A stretch of DNA of 21,182 nt, from contig DAIOSQ010000016.1 in the NCBI GenBank assembly GCA_036752465.1, positions 1-21,182 of the forward strand. The letters run 5' to 3'. The position numbers were made by a program, and so were the translations under genes. The notes beneath the pieces were generated by a model. That model saw only the letters and a list, made by a program, of their open reading frames with translations, was not told the origin of the DNA and did not search any database. Position 1 is the first letter of the stretch. The number at the start of each line of letters is the position of its first letter. The DNA comes from DAIOSQ01 sp036752465. Its GTDB lineage: Bacteria; Pseudomonadota; Gammaproteobacteria; Legionellales; Legionellaceae. This document shows positions 6,819 to 14,383 of the stretch, one piece after another.

Positions 6819-8057
6819 ATGCCGAACATAAATAGGTATGTGTTTGATACGGTAGCCGAAAAATTCAAAAATCTATCCATAGATGGTGCGGAGTGGCAAT
6901 ACATGATGCCTATGCTTGCAGAACTGCAAGCCAAAGGCTTAAATGAGGCTGGCCCACACAATCCATTTGCGACCCCTCAAGCCTTAGAAAAATTACAGTA
7001 TGCCCTATTAAACACCTCGCTCAGAAAGGTTTTTTTTCCTGACATAACGTATTTAAAAACCCAACGATTCCTGGCCACGTTAACGTGTGAGGGACCGCCC
7101 AGTTTGGGTGAGATATATTCATTAAGCGCGTGTTATCTGCTTGATCTGGCATATAAGCAAGGTAGCTACTCACTGGCTGAAATCATGGCAGCCGCCGCGA
7201 ACAGATTAGATGTGAGTGACCAGGTCAGTCAACATGATGTATTCAATGCCTTAACCAGTATGCATGCATCAAAAGTATTGCATCGCTATTCTTGGGATGT
7301 GCCTTGTGGTCGTTTAACCAGTTCTATAGCAAACCAAGTGTTTGATCGCTACATCGTATATCAAAAGGAGCAAAAAAATTTAGCTATTGTGCGCTCAGTG
7401 CTTCAGGAAAACCCTGATCCTAAGATGCCTGCAACCGATCAACAAAGCTTATTTAAACGTATCAAGTGTCGTGAATGTTTTTTACAAAGCGAAAAAATCT
7501 TCAAATGTTTGTATCCAAAAATTCAAGCGACCAACTGTGAGCGTGATTTAACGATCATGTTGGAGCAGCTCAAATCAGCTTTGCGATCTGATGTCACAGC
7601 AGACAACCCATATCAAAATTTACATCCTGTCATCAATCAGGATTTACAGCATGATATACACAAGCGTATTGCAGAGGGTTTCCAGGACTATGACTATTAT
7701 GGTCAACGCATTATCGACGAGGCGGAAGCAGTCACGGATACAGACTCTGCATTAGAAACTGAATTGGAGTCATCCTCACAATGGTTTGATCTGGCGATAT
7801 CTCCGGAATGGATTTTTTCACCCTACACGCAAGCGCGGCAAAGTCAACAGGTATCCCTTGAACCGTCATCGCCTGTGGTATCAGAGTGTAGTACTGCCGA
7901 TAACGTCTCTATATCGACGCAAGATCCTCATCATAGCTGGTCACCTGTAAGCGTAGCGAATTCACATGCAACACAGGGATGTATTAAATCTCACTTGGTT
8001 CAGATGAAACCGCAGGATCCTGAGCGTGAACACTCTCCTAGCCCCGCTCATAAATAG
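6819..8057 (+). CDS. Unrecognised 412-residue protein, helical with a polar Ser/Pro-rich tail
   Basis: I do not recognise this protein. Residues 1 to about 270 look like a compact helical domain with several cysteines around the middle (KCRECF, FKCLYP, NCERD). From about residue 285 the sequence becomes acidic (EAEAVTDTDSALETELESSS) and then low-complexity and Ser/Pro/His-rich to the end (EREHSPSPAHK). There is no signal peptide or membrane segment. The ATG at 6819 has GAG 7 bases upstream and an extended -10 promoter behind it. A TTG at 6807 in frame is less likely. It lies 109 bases downstream of the DUF2235-type hydrolase on the same strand and may belong to the same accessory block. A cytosolic or secreted-effector role is possible but unsupported. 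Its stop lies 16 bases from that of the convergent PsuG-like gene. Confidence 0.7.
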   Translation: MPNINRYVFDTVAEKFKNLSIDGAEWQYMMPMLAELQAKGLNEAGPHNPFATPQALEKLQYALLNTSLRKVFFPDITYLKTQRFLATLTCEGPPSLGEIYSLSACYLLDLAYKQGSYSLAEIMAAAANRLDVSDQVSQHDVFNALTSMHASKVLHRYSWDVPCGRLTSSIANQVFDRYIVYQKEQKNLAIVRSVLQENPDPKMPATDQQSLFKRIKCRECFLQSEKIFKCLYPKIQATNCERDLTIMLEQLKSALRSDVTADNPYQNLHPVINQDLQHDIHKRIAEGFQDYDYYGQRIIDEAEAVTDTDSALETELESSSQWFDLAISPEWIFSPYTQARQSQQVSLEPSSPVVSECSTADNVSISTQDPHHSWSPVSVANSHATQGCIKSHLVQMKPQDPEREHSPSPAHK

Positions 8058-8073
8058 AGCTTGTCTACAGGCC

Positions 8074-9009
8074 CTAAGCCACGAACCCAAGAAAATTCTC
8101 TGCAACCAGCTTTTGATAGTGGTTGGCTATGTCAGCGCCGAGACATACGTTGTGTTGCAGCAATTGCGTGTAGGAGTGTACATTTTGGTCGGCGGTCAAT
8201 TCGGAGATGCGATTGAGTAATTTTGGCGTGATCGCCTTGTGCCTTATCTGCGCAAGCTCGCGTTGTGCTTGTTGAATAAACGGCAATATTTCCGCATCGG
8301 CTACTTCTGCTGCTTTAGGAATTGGGTTAGCAATAATTAAGGGGTTGTGGATCTGCAATTTTTTTTGATACAACATTAAACGTGCAATCTCAGCAGCGGA
8401 GTCGAGACGATATGGCATCACAATGCCACTGCTATGATTGAGAAATGCAGGAAAATCGTTGGTTTGATACCCTATCAAGGATGCACCTTGCGCTTCCAAT
8501 ATTTCCAAGGTTTTGGGCAGATCGATAACGGATTGTGCTCCAGAACATACCATGGCCACTGGGATGGATGACAAATCTAATAAATCGATAGAATGTATGC
8601 GATTATGAAATGGGTTAGGAATGTCGCATAGGCCAGCCGATACAAAAATAGGCAGACCTGTTAAGTGTGCACAAAATAAGGTTGCAGAGATATGCGTATT
8701 GACTGTCTGGCGGTTGCTTAAATAATAGGGAATATCACGTCGCGAAGCACGAGGTATGGTTGAGTCACTGCATAGCTGTTCGAGCAATGCGTCATCCAAA
8801 CCTATGTGAATTTTACCCTGGTGCAAGGCGATGTGTGCCGGGACGGTCTGGTTGTCCCGCGCCAGTTTAGCGACCATACGAGTGATTGCCAATACGTCAC
8901 AAGCGCTAGACCAGAGCCTGATGGCCGGTGTTTCTAACACCAATACTGGCGTATGGCACTGCAAGGCTTCTGTCACTTCTTCGCTGATGCACAGCAGATC
9001 AGGCGACAT
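8074..9009 (-). CDS. Pseudouridine-5'-phosphate glycosidase (PsuG) homologue, probably without normal catalysis
   Basis: The 311-residue protein follows the PsuG family along its length: SEEVTEAL near the start, ETPA at E26, VPAHIALHQGKIHIGL, SRRDIPYYL, VCSGAQSVIDLPKTLE, GASLIGYQTNDFPAF, YRLDSAAEIA, ANPIP and a C-terminal ELT...HN. PsuG normally cleaves pseudouridine 5'-phosphate to uracil and ribose 5-phosphate through a lysine Schiff base. Here the lysine of the CxGxKSxxD motif is Gln159. The lysine just before SRRD is Arg87. The ESTI..HGMP motif reads ETPAIRLWS, and the glycine-rich GGxGGVHRG loop is replaced. The usual chemistry is therefore doubtful; it may be a pseudoenzyme or have changed activity. 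The ATG at 9009 overlaps the yggX stop by 11 bases, implying coupling. No psuK kinase is beside it. Confidence 0.8.
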   Translation of the reverse strand: MSPDLLCISEEVTEALQCHTPVLVLETPAIRLWSSACDVLAITRMVAKLARDNQTVPAHIALHQGKIHIGLDDALLEQLCSDSTIPRASRRDIPYYLSNRQTVNTHISATLFCAHLTGLPIFVSAGLCDIPNPFHNRIHSIDLLDLSSIPVAMVCSGAQSVIDLPKTLEILEAQGASLIGYQTNDFPAFLNHSSGIVMPYRLDSAAEIARLMLYQKKLQIHNPLIIANPIPKAAEVADAEILPFIQQAQRELAQIRHKAITPKLLNRISELTADQNVHSYTQLLQHNVCLGADIANHYQKLVAENFLGFVA

Positions 9010-9289
9010 GATTATCCTCGGGTGGAATATAGCCTTTTGGCTTTTCAGAGCCGCCAGAGCCAAAGAAGTAATCGCGCATTTCGGTGCGCAGAAATGCACG
9101 CGCTTTGGCGTCTATCATGCTTAAGCGATACTCATTGATCAGCATGGTTTGGTGTGATAGCCACATGTCCCATGCTTGCTGTGATATGTCTTGATAAATC
9201 TGCGCGCCTAAGTCGCCGGGGAATGGTGGTGTCTGCATGCCGGGCAAAGATTGCTTTAGCTTTAAACAAAATACAGTACGTGACATCAT
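8999..9289 (-). CDS. yggX: YggX-type probable Fe(2+)-trafficking protein
   Basis: A small cytosolic protein (96 residues, E. coli 91) linked to iron handling and protection of Fe-S clusters from oxidation. It begins MMSRTVFC with the family's conserved N-terminal cysteine (C8 here). It continues through PGDLGAQIY, QAWDMW, QTMLINEYRLSM and the C-terminal GYIPPED typical of the family. The ribosome binding site AGGA lies 5 bases upstream of a cryptic ATG and 8 bases before the ATGATG start. In many gammaproteobacteria yggX follows mutY; here it is first in a two-gene unit with the PsuG-like gene, and no mutY is nearby. The region upstream holds two abutting palindromes (9357-9382) that may control it or the divergent gene. 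Confidence 0.92.
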   Translation of the reverse strand: MMSRTVFCLKLKQSLPGMQTPPFPGDLGAQIYQDISQQAWDMWLSHQTMLINEYRLSMIDAKARAFLRTEMRDYFFGSGGSEKPKGYIPPEDNHVA

Positions 9290-9356
9290 GCATATCCTAC
9301 AAAATTTTACTTATTACCTTACCATGTATTGGCAAGATGCAGTAGCGAATTTTAGT

Positions 9357-9382
9357 TTGGGTATACCCAATGGGTTGACCCA
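9357..9382. promoter_or_regulatory. Two abutting palindromes, candidate tandem operator
   Basis: TTGGGTATACCCAA (9357-9370) is a perfect 14-base palindrome. It is immediately followed by TGGGT-TG-ACCCA (9371-9382). Both share the core TGGGT-N2-ACCCA, with centres 13 bases apart. The second overlaps the TTGACC box at 9375-9380. They lie between the divergent yggX and coiled-coil genes. The layout suggests a dimeric regulator binding twice; its identity is unknown. Confidence 0.5.
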
Positions 9383-9401
9383 ATTCTGGAAAAAATATGA
9401 T
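9375..9401 (+). promoter_or_regulatory. Possible promoter for the coiled-coil gene
   Basis: TTGACC (9375-9380), a 15-base spacer and TATGAT (9396-9401) form one candidate. A second is the extended -10 TGC-TATGAT at 9407-9415, closer to the gene. In the first case the palindromes would cover the -35; in the second they would sit upstream, where an activator binds. Confidence 0.35.
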
Positions 9402-9435
9402 ATATGTGCTATGATTTAGGTATAGTGGATAAATT

Positions 9436-10503
9436 TTGGATAGTCATTTCGCTATGAAAAAAATACAAGAAGATTTGTTAAAAAAGCTCAAAGAGCTCAC
9501 CATTTCTCTCCAAAGCAGTGAGACAGAACTAAATGACTGCGTAGCACGTGTAATGCAACTCCCGCCCGATAAGCAACAGCAGTATATGATGGTACTTGAT
9601 AACATCCAAAACCAAATAAAACTCATCAACATAAGGGAGTTAAATAAAGTAAAAGATGTCCTAGGCCTTGAAAAATTCAGTGGCCCAGCGCTCCTAAGTC
9701 ACATCGAGATCTGCCTGCAACAAAGTCAACTAATTGCAAAATCAATTAACCAGTCTAAGGACTTAATTGAGCAGTCATACAGGAATTCTAAATATAATCC
9801 TGGCACTAAAAGCAAAATGCTGTTCAATGCAGAAATGAACATGCAATCGGAAGATGAAACTGAAAATTTCTCTCAAAACACGCCAAGCCCCAGTCCTAAT
9901 GCGACACAAAATAGCAGCAAAAGAGATCCAAGTGCTGGCGATAACCCAAGACTAAACAAAACACCACCTTTGGGAGAAAAAGCATCGCAAAAAAAACGGG
10001 TAATAAATGGTTTTTCTATGCTGAAGCCACAAATGGTTTTATTGGAAAAAATGATTCGAATTCAGCAAGAAGCAAAAAAGCAAAAAAATATTACTCAGCA
10101 ATTGCGATCCGATGCATATGTGGACCAAGAAATATTAAGATTAGATAGAATGGTAGATGAAACAATTTTACAAACAGATAAAAAAGTTGATGAAAAAATA
10201 TTAAAATTAGACAGGATGGTAGATGCTGAGCTCTTGAGATTGAGCATGCTGTCATTTTCTAAAGAAATTAAAAATTCACATCAAAAAAATAAGGCATTAA
10301 ATGACAGTTTCAAAAGGTGCCATAGTGTCGAAATGAAAATTGATCAATACATAGAAGCGAAAATCACAACGCAAACTAGATTATTAGAAGAAGCATTCAT
10401 CGCGCATCAACAAGATATTAAAATGCAGTTATCCGCGGTAAGAAAAGATAGTATGGACGAGCCAACGCAGGATTATCCTTCATACAACCCGAATCTGAAT
10501 TAG
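9436..10503 (+). CDS. Lysine-rich coiled-coil protein of unknown function with 11-residue repeats
   Basis: I recognise no family. The protein has an N-terminal helical region (about 1-120), a polar Asn/Ser/Pro-rich linker (about 145-190) and a C-terminal coiled coil. From residue 233 there are three clear 11-residue repeats: ILRLDRMVDET, ILQTDKKVDEK and ILKLDRMVDAE, with a weaker fourth. There is no signal peptide or membrane helix. It is markedly A-rich, with many AAA and AAT codons, unlike its neighbours, which suggests a different history. The TTG at 9436 has GTGGA 6-7 bases upstream. The ATG at 9454 (MKKIQEDLLKK) is the alternative start but has no well-placed ribosome binding site. A hairpin lies 33 bases after the stop. 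A cytosolic scaffold or secreted effector are both possible, and neither is demonstrated. Confidence 0.75.
   Translation: MDSHFAMKKIQEDLLKKLKELTISLQSSETELNDCVARVMQLPPDKQQQYMMVLDNIQNQIKLINIRELNKVKDVLGLEKFSGPALLSHIEICLQQSQLIAKSINQSKDLIEQSYRNSKYNPGTKSKMLFNAEMNMQSEDETENFSQNTPSPSPNATQNSSKRDPSAGDNPRLNKTPPLGEKASQKKRVINGFSMLKPQMVLLEKMIRIQQEAKKQKNITQQLRSDAYVDQEILRLDRMVDETILQTDKKVDEKILKLDRMVDAELLRLSMLSFSKEIKNSHQKNKALNDSFKRCHSVEMKIDQYIEAKITTQTRLLEEAFIAHQQDIKMQLSAVRKDSMDEPTQDYPSYNPNLN
10132..10230 (+). repeat. Three tandem 33-base (11-residue) coding repeats
   Basis: Units at 10132-10164, 10165-10197 and 10198-10230 each encode IL..D..VD plus two polar residues. Units 1 and 3 are closest (ILxLDRMVD in both). 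The 11-residue period is the hendecad spacing of some right-handed or straight coiled coils. Confidence 0.7.
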
Positions 10504-10535
10504 TAGGCCCCAGTTTTTTGACTGATTTTTTGTTA

Positions 10536-10577
10536 AGCACGCCAAAGAGATGATGGCGTGCTCCGTATTTGATTTTT
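10536..10577 (+). terminator. Probable Rho-independent terminator after the coiled-coil gene
   Basis: AGCACGCCA (10536-10544) and TGGCGTGCT (10554-10562) form a perfect 9-base GC-rich stem with a 9-base loop. The T-rich stretch after it is interrupted and starts a few bases late (TATTTGATTTTT), so termination may be partial. Confidence 0.5.
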
Positions 10578-10725
10578 CTTGAGCTAATAAATCAAAGTTA
10601 ATAAGTAACGTGTCTTTTTCAGGGGGATTTTTATTCCTAAATAAGTTATCAGCTGTTCTGTGCAAAGCCCAAATTATAGTCTATCCTTGTATTAGGACTG
10701 TATTTTAAAAAACAGGGAGAACGAG

Positions 10726-10998
10726 ATGGAATTCAAAAATAAAGCTCAGTTTATGGGGTGCTGTCATGCCAACCGTTGTAGTGTCGTCGGTATGATTTTG
10801 ATAGTTCTTGCAACTATTATGACAATTGTCACCATGAGTGGTTTAGGTATATTTGGCATGTTTATTGTTGGCTTGGCTATGTCGGGTCACAAATACTGGG
10901 CTCATCATGATAAATCTCTCGACGAAGCGTGTGACGATCACTCTCATTGTGAGGTCAAACCGAAAGAAACTAAAAAAACCACTAAGAAATCAGTTTAA
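10726..10998 (+). CDS. Small Cys/His-rich membrane protein of unknown function
   Basis: The product has 90 residues. A hydrophobic stretch at about 19-53 could form one long or two short membrane helices (around the SGLG at 38-41). The N-terminal flank holds C12-C13-H14 and C18. The C-terminal flank holds H55, H60, H61, C69, H72, H74 and C75, followed by a Lys/Thr-rich tail. If the helices form a hairpin, both clusters would face the same side and could bind a metal ion; this is inference. Expression is likely real: GGGAGA lies 5 bases before the ATG. I do not recognise the family. It stands alone between the coiled-coil gene and carB, in the place where carA would often be found. Confidence 0.65.
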   Translation: MEFKNKAQFMGCCHANRCSVVGMILIVLATIMTIVTMSGLGIFGMFIVGLAMSGHKYWAHHDKSLDEACDDHSHCEVKPKETKKTTKKSV

Positions 10999-11037
10999 GC
11001 GTTCCTTTGATGAAGCCGCTGCGACGGCTGATGTAAG

Positions 11038-11081
11038 TCAGTCAATCAATAGATTGCTGAAAGCCAGCTGTGATTGACTGA
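11038..11081. other. 11-base inverted repeat upstream of carB
   Basis: TCAGTCAATCA (11038-11048) and TGATTGACTGA (11071-11081) are perfect complements separated by 22 bases, 72 bases before the carB ATG. There is no T-run directly after. It could be a leader structure, an operator or the terminator region of the small upstream gene. Confidence 0.4.
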
Positions 11082-11152
11082 TCAATTTGTCCTTCCCTTT
11101 TGCCCATACCATAGCTAGAATAAGGCACTTTACCTCTTTAATACGACCCGTT

Positions 11153-14100
11153 ATGCCCAAGCGCACTGATATTCAATCCATCTTGATTCTAGGGGCGGGT
11201 CCGATTGTGATTGGCCAAGCCTGTGAGTTTGACTATTCAGGTACGCAAGCGGTCAAAGCGCTGAAGAGCGAGGGTTATCGCGTCATTCTTGTCAATTCAA
11301 ATCCAGCCACCATCATGACCGATCCTGAGTTGGCGGATGCCACCTATATCGAACCCATTCTTTGGCCGGAGGTTGCAAGAATTATAGCGATCGAGCGACC
11401 CGATGCCATTTTGCCGACTATGGGGGGACAAACGGCGCTGAATTGTGCTTTAGATTTAGCCAGAGAGGGCGTATTAGAAGAGTATGCTGTCGAGATGGTG
11501 GGTGCAAATCGCGAAGCCATTGATAAAGCAGAAGATCGCGATAAGTTCCGCCAATTGATGCGCAAAATAGGTCTGGATATGCCAAAATCAGCTATCGCCC
11601 ACAGCTTGGAGGAAGCGATCTCTGTGCAAGCTCAACTCGGATTTCCCTGTATTATCCGCCCGTCATTTACCATGGGAGGAAGTGGTGGAGGAATTGCCTA
11701 TAACATGGAGGAGTTTGAAGACATTTGTGGTCGAGGTTTGGAGTTATCTCCGACGCACGAATTGTTGATTGATGAATCTGTGCTAGGTTGGAAAGAGTTT
11801 GAAATGGAGGTGGTGCGTGACTCTCGTGACAATTGTATTATTGTCTGTACCATTGAAAATTTTGATCCAATGGGAGTCCATACCGGTGACTCTATCACAA
11901 TTGCACCTGCACAAACTTTGACTGACAAAGAATATCAACGTATGCGGGATGCTGCTATTCGGGTATTAAGGGCGGTTGGGATTGATACCGGTGGGTCTAA
12001 TGTCCAGTTTGCAGTGAACCCTGCAGATGGCCGCATGCTGGTGGTGGAAATGAACCCTCGCGTATCCCGTAGCTCGGCCTTGGCTTCTAAAGCCACCGGC
12101 TTTCCAATCGCCAAAATAGCTGCACTGTTGGCTGTGGGATATACCTTAGATGAGCTACACAATGAAATTACGGCGAATCAAACCCCTGCCTCTTTTGAGC
12201 CTACGCTTGACTACGTCGTGACCAAAATACCGCGGTTTAATTTTGATAAGTTTCCGCAAACGTCGCCAATTTTATCGACACAAATGAAATCTGTGGGTGA
12301 GGTGATGGCCATAGGTTCTAATTTTCAGGAATCCCTACAAAAAGCGATTCGAGGTTTGGAGATAGGACGCTCTGGCCTTAATCCATTGTTTCGCGGTAAA
12401 GATTTAGCCGTGCTGCGTAGTTATTTACGTGAACCCACCCCAGACCGGCTGTGGTATGTTGCGGATGCCTTTCGTTGTCAGCTTTCACTGGAAGAAATTT
12501 ATCAAGAGTCGAAAATCGACCCCTGGTTTTTAGCACAAATTCAAGAGCTGGTGGCGATGGAGCTGTTTATCGCCAATCAACAGCTTGAACAGTTGACTGC
12601 TGCGACCATGCGTCAATTCAAGCGTTGCGGTTTCTCGGATGAGTATTTGGCGCAATTGTTGCACAGTGAAGAGCACCTGGTTCGTGCGCAGCGGTTGCGC
12701 TTACAGGTCAAGCCTGTATACAAACGCATTGACTCTTGCGCTGGAGAATTCCCTACCGAAACGGCGTATTTTTACTCGTGTTATCAAACATATTGTGAAG
12801 CAAGATCGCAACAACATCCCAAAAAAATTATGATTCTTGGTGGCGGGCCTAACCGGATTGGTCAAGGTATTGAGTTTGATTATTGTTGTGTACATGCGGC
12901 AATGGCACTCCGTGAGGTTGGGGTGCAAACAATTATGGTTAATTGCAACCCGGAAACTGTTTCTACCGATTTTGATATATCAGATCGCTTGTATTTTGAA
13001 CCAGTTACTTTAGAAGATGTTCTGGCTATTGTAGATATTGAAAATCCTCTGGGCGTTATCGTACATTATGGTGGGCAGACGCCGCTGAAGTTGGCCAAGC
13101 ATTTAGAGGCCAATGGCGTGCGTATTATTGGCACATCATCAGATGCCATTGACATGGCAGAGGATCGTGAGCGCTTCCAACAATTGGTCAGTCAACTCGG
13201 CTTGCACCAACCAGCCAATGGCACGGTACGCAGTGAAGCCGCTGCGCTCATGCTGGCGCCGCAGCTTGGCTATCCATTGGTAGTGCGGCCTTCATATGTC
13301 CTGGGTGGCCGAGCGATGGAGGTTGTATACCAAGAAGATGATTTGAAAGCTTATTTGAGCCATGCAGTGGCGGTTTCCAATGATTCTCCGGTATTATTAG
13401 ATAAGTTTCTGAATGATGCCATTGAAGTTGATATCGATGCGGTTTGTGATGGTGAAGAGGTGCTTATTGGTGCCATTATGGAGCATATTGAACAAGCTGG
13501 CGTACATTCTGGAGATTCTGCCTGTACATTACCGCCGTTTAGTCTCAGTATGGTCGTGCAACAAGACTTGGTAGAACAACTGACAGCTTTAGCAAAAGCT
13601 TTGGGTGTGATAGGGTTGATCAATGCACAGTTCGCCATTCAGGGCGATGATATTTATGTGCTTGAAGTGAATCCAAGAGCATCGCGTACGGTGCCGTTTG
13701 TCTCCAAAGCGACAGGGTTGCCTTTGGCAAAAATTGCAGCATTATGCAAAATTGGGGTGCGTTTAAGAGATTTGGGTTTGTTGGGCTACAAACCCAATGC
13801 TAATTTTTATTCTATAAAATTGCCGGTATTTCCGTTTGTGAAGTTTGCTGGAGTCGACTCTATTCTGGGCCCTGAAATGAAATCCACCGGTGAGGTGATG
13901 GGGCTGGCTAGGCGCTTTGGTCAAGCGTACTCTAAGGCACAATTAGCTTCCAGTACGCATATCATCAAACGACGCAAGGTATTTATTTCGGTACGTGATG
14001 CAGATAAAGCAAAAGTAGGGCATATTGCTAAGAAACTAATTGATCTCGGTTTCGAAATTATTTCTACTCGCGGTACCGCCAATGTCCTACAAGCAGCAGG

Positions 14101-14383
14101 TATTGATTGTAAGCGCGTCTTTAAAGTGGCTGAAGGTAGGCCGCATATTGTAGATTATATTAAGAATCATGACATTGATTTTATAGTGAACACCACTGAG
14201 GGCAAGATGGCGATAGCGGATTCATTCACCATTCGTCGCAGTGCGTTACAACATAAAGTGAGTTATACCACCACTTTATCAGGTGCTGAAGCGGCTTGTC
14301 TTGCCATGAAGTACGAAGACCGACAAACCGTAACACGATTGCAAGATTTACATGAGAGGTGGACATGCAAAAACATCCAATGA
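11153..14383 (+). CDS. carB: Carbamoyl-phosphate synthase large subunit
   Basis: CarB makes carbamoyl phosphate from bicarbonate, ammonia (channelled from CarA) and two ATP, feeding pyrimidine and arginine synthesis. The 1076-residue protein is full length (E. coli 1073). The first ATP-grasp half starts with LILGAGPIVIGQACEFDYSG. An oligomerisation region covers about 400-555. The second ATP-grasp half starts near residue 557 (IMILGGGPNRIGQGIEFDY). The MGS-like allosteric domain begins near 938 (VFISVRDADKAKVGH). The ATG at 11153 gives the normal family start MPKRTDIQSIL; the longer frame from a TTG at 11087 has no counterpart. No strong ribosome binding site is seen. carA, usually just upstream, is absent. 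The 3' end overlaps greA by 19 bases. A perfect 10-base stem lies inside at 13772-13797. Confidence 0.97.
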   Translation: MPKRTDIQSILILGAGPIVIGQACEFDYSGTQAVKALKSEGYRVILVNSNPATIMTDPELADATYIEPILWPEVARIIAIERPDAILPTMGGQTALNCALDLAREGVLEEYAVEMVGANREAIDKAEDRDKFRQLMRKIGLDMPKSAIAHSLEEAISVQAQLGFPCIIRPSFTMGGSGGGIAYNMEEFEDICGRGLELSPTHELLIDESVLGWKEFEMEVVRDSRDNCIIVCTIENFDPMGVHTGDSITIAPAQTLTDKEYQRMRDAAIRVLRAVGIDTGGSNVQFAVNPADGRMLVVEMNPRVSRSSALASKATGFPIAKIAALLAVGYTLDELHNEITANQTPASFEPTLDYVVTKIPRFNFDKFPQTSPILSTQMKSVGEVMAIGSNFQESLQKAIRGLEIGRSGLNPLFRGKDLAVLRSYLREPTPDRLWYVADAFRCQLSLEEIYQESKIDPWFLAQIQELVAMELFIANQQLEQLTAATMRQFKRCGFSDEYLAQLLHSEEHLVRAQRLRLQVKPVYKRIDSCAGEFPTETAYFYSCYQTYCEARSQQHPKKIMILGGGPNRIGQGIEFDYCCVHAAMALREVGVQTIMVNCNPETVSTDFDISDRLYFEPVTLEDVLAIVDIENPLGVIVHYGGQTPLKLAKHLEANGVRIIGTSSDAIDMAEDRERFQQLVSQLGLHQPANGTVRSEAAALMLAPQLGYPLVVRPSYVLGGRAMEVVYQEDDLKAYLSHAVAVSNDSPVLLDKFLNDAIEVDIDAVCDGEEVLIGAIMEHIEQAGVHSGDSACTLPPFSLSMVVQQDLVEQLTALAKALGVIGLINAQFAIQGDDIYVLEVNPRASRTVPFVSKATGLPLAKIAALCKIGVRLRDLGLLGYKPNANFYSIKLPVFPFVKFAGVDSILGPEMKSTGEVMGLARRFGQAYSKAQLASSTHIIKRRKVFISVRDADKAKVGHIAKKLIDLGFEIISTRGTANVLQAAGIDCKRVFKVAEGRPHIVDYIKNHDIDFIVNTTEGKMAIADSFTIRRSALQHKVSYTTTLSGAEAACLAMKYEDRQTVTRLQDLHERWTCKNIQ

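Noticed and set aside
7030..7037. Run of eight T in the 412-residue gene
   Set aside because: The codons GTT TTT TTT are common for Val-Phe-Phe, and an 8-base T run is short for a contingency locus.
11087..11152. 22-residue N-terminal extension of CarB from a TTG codon
   Set aside because: CarB proteins start at the MPKRTDI position, and the extension has no ribosome binding site.
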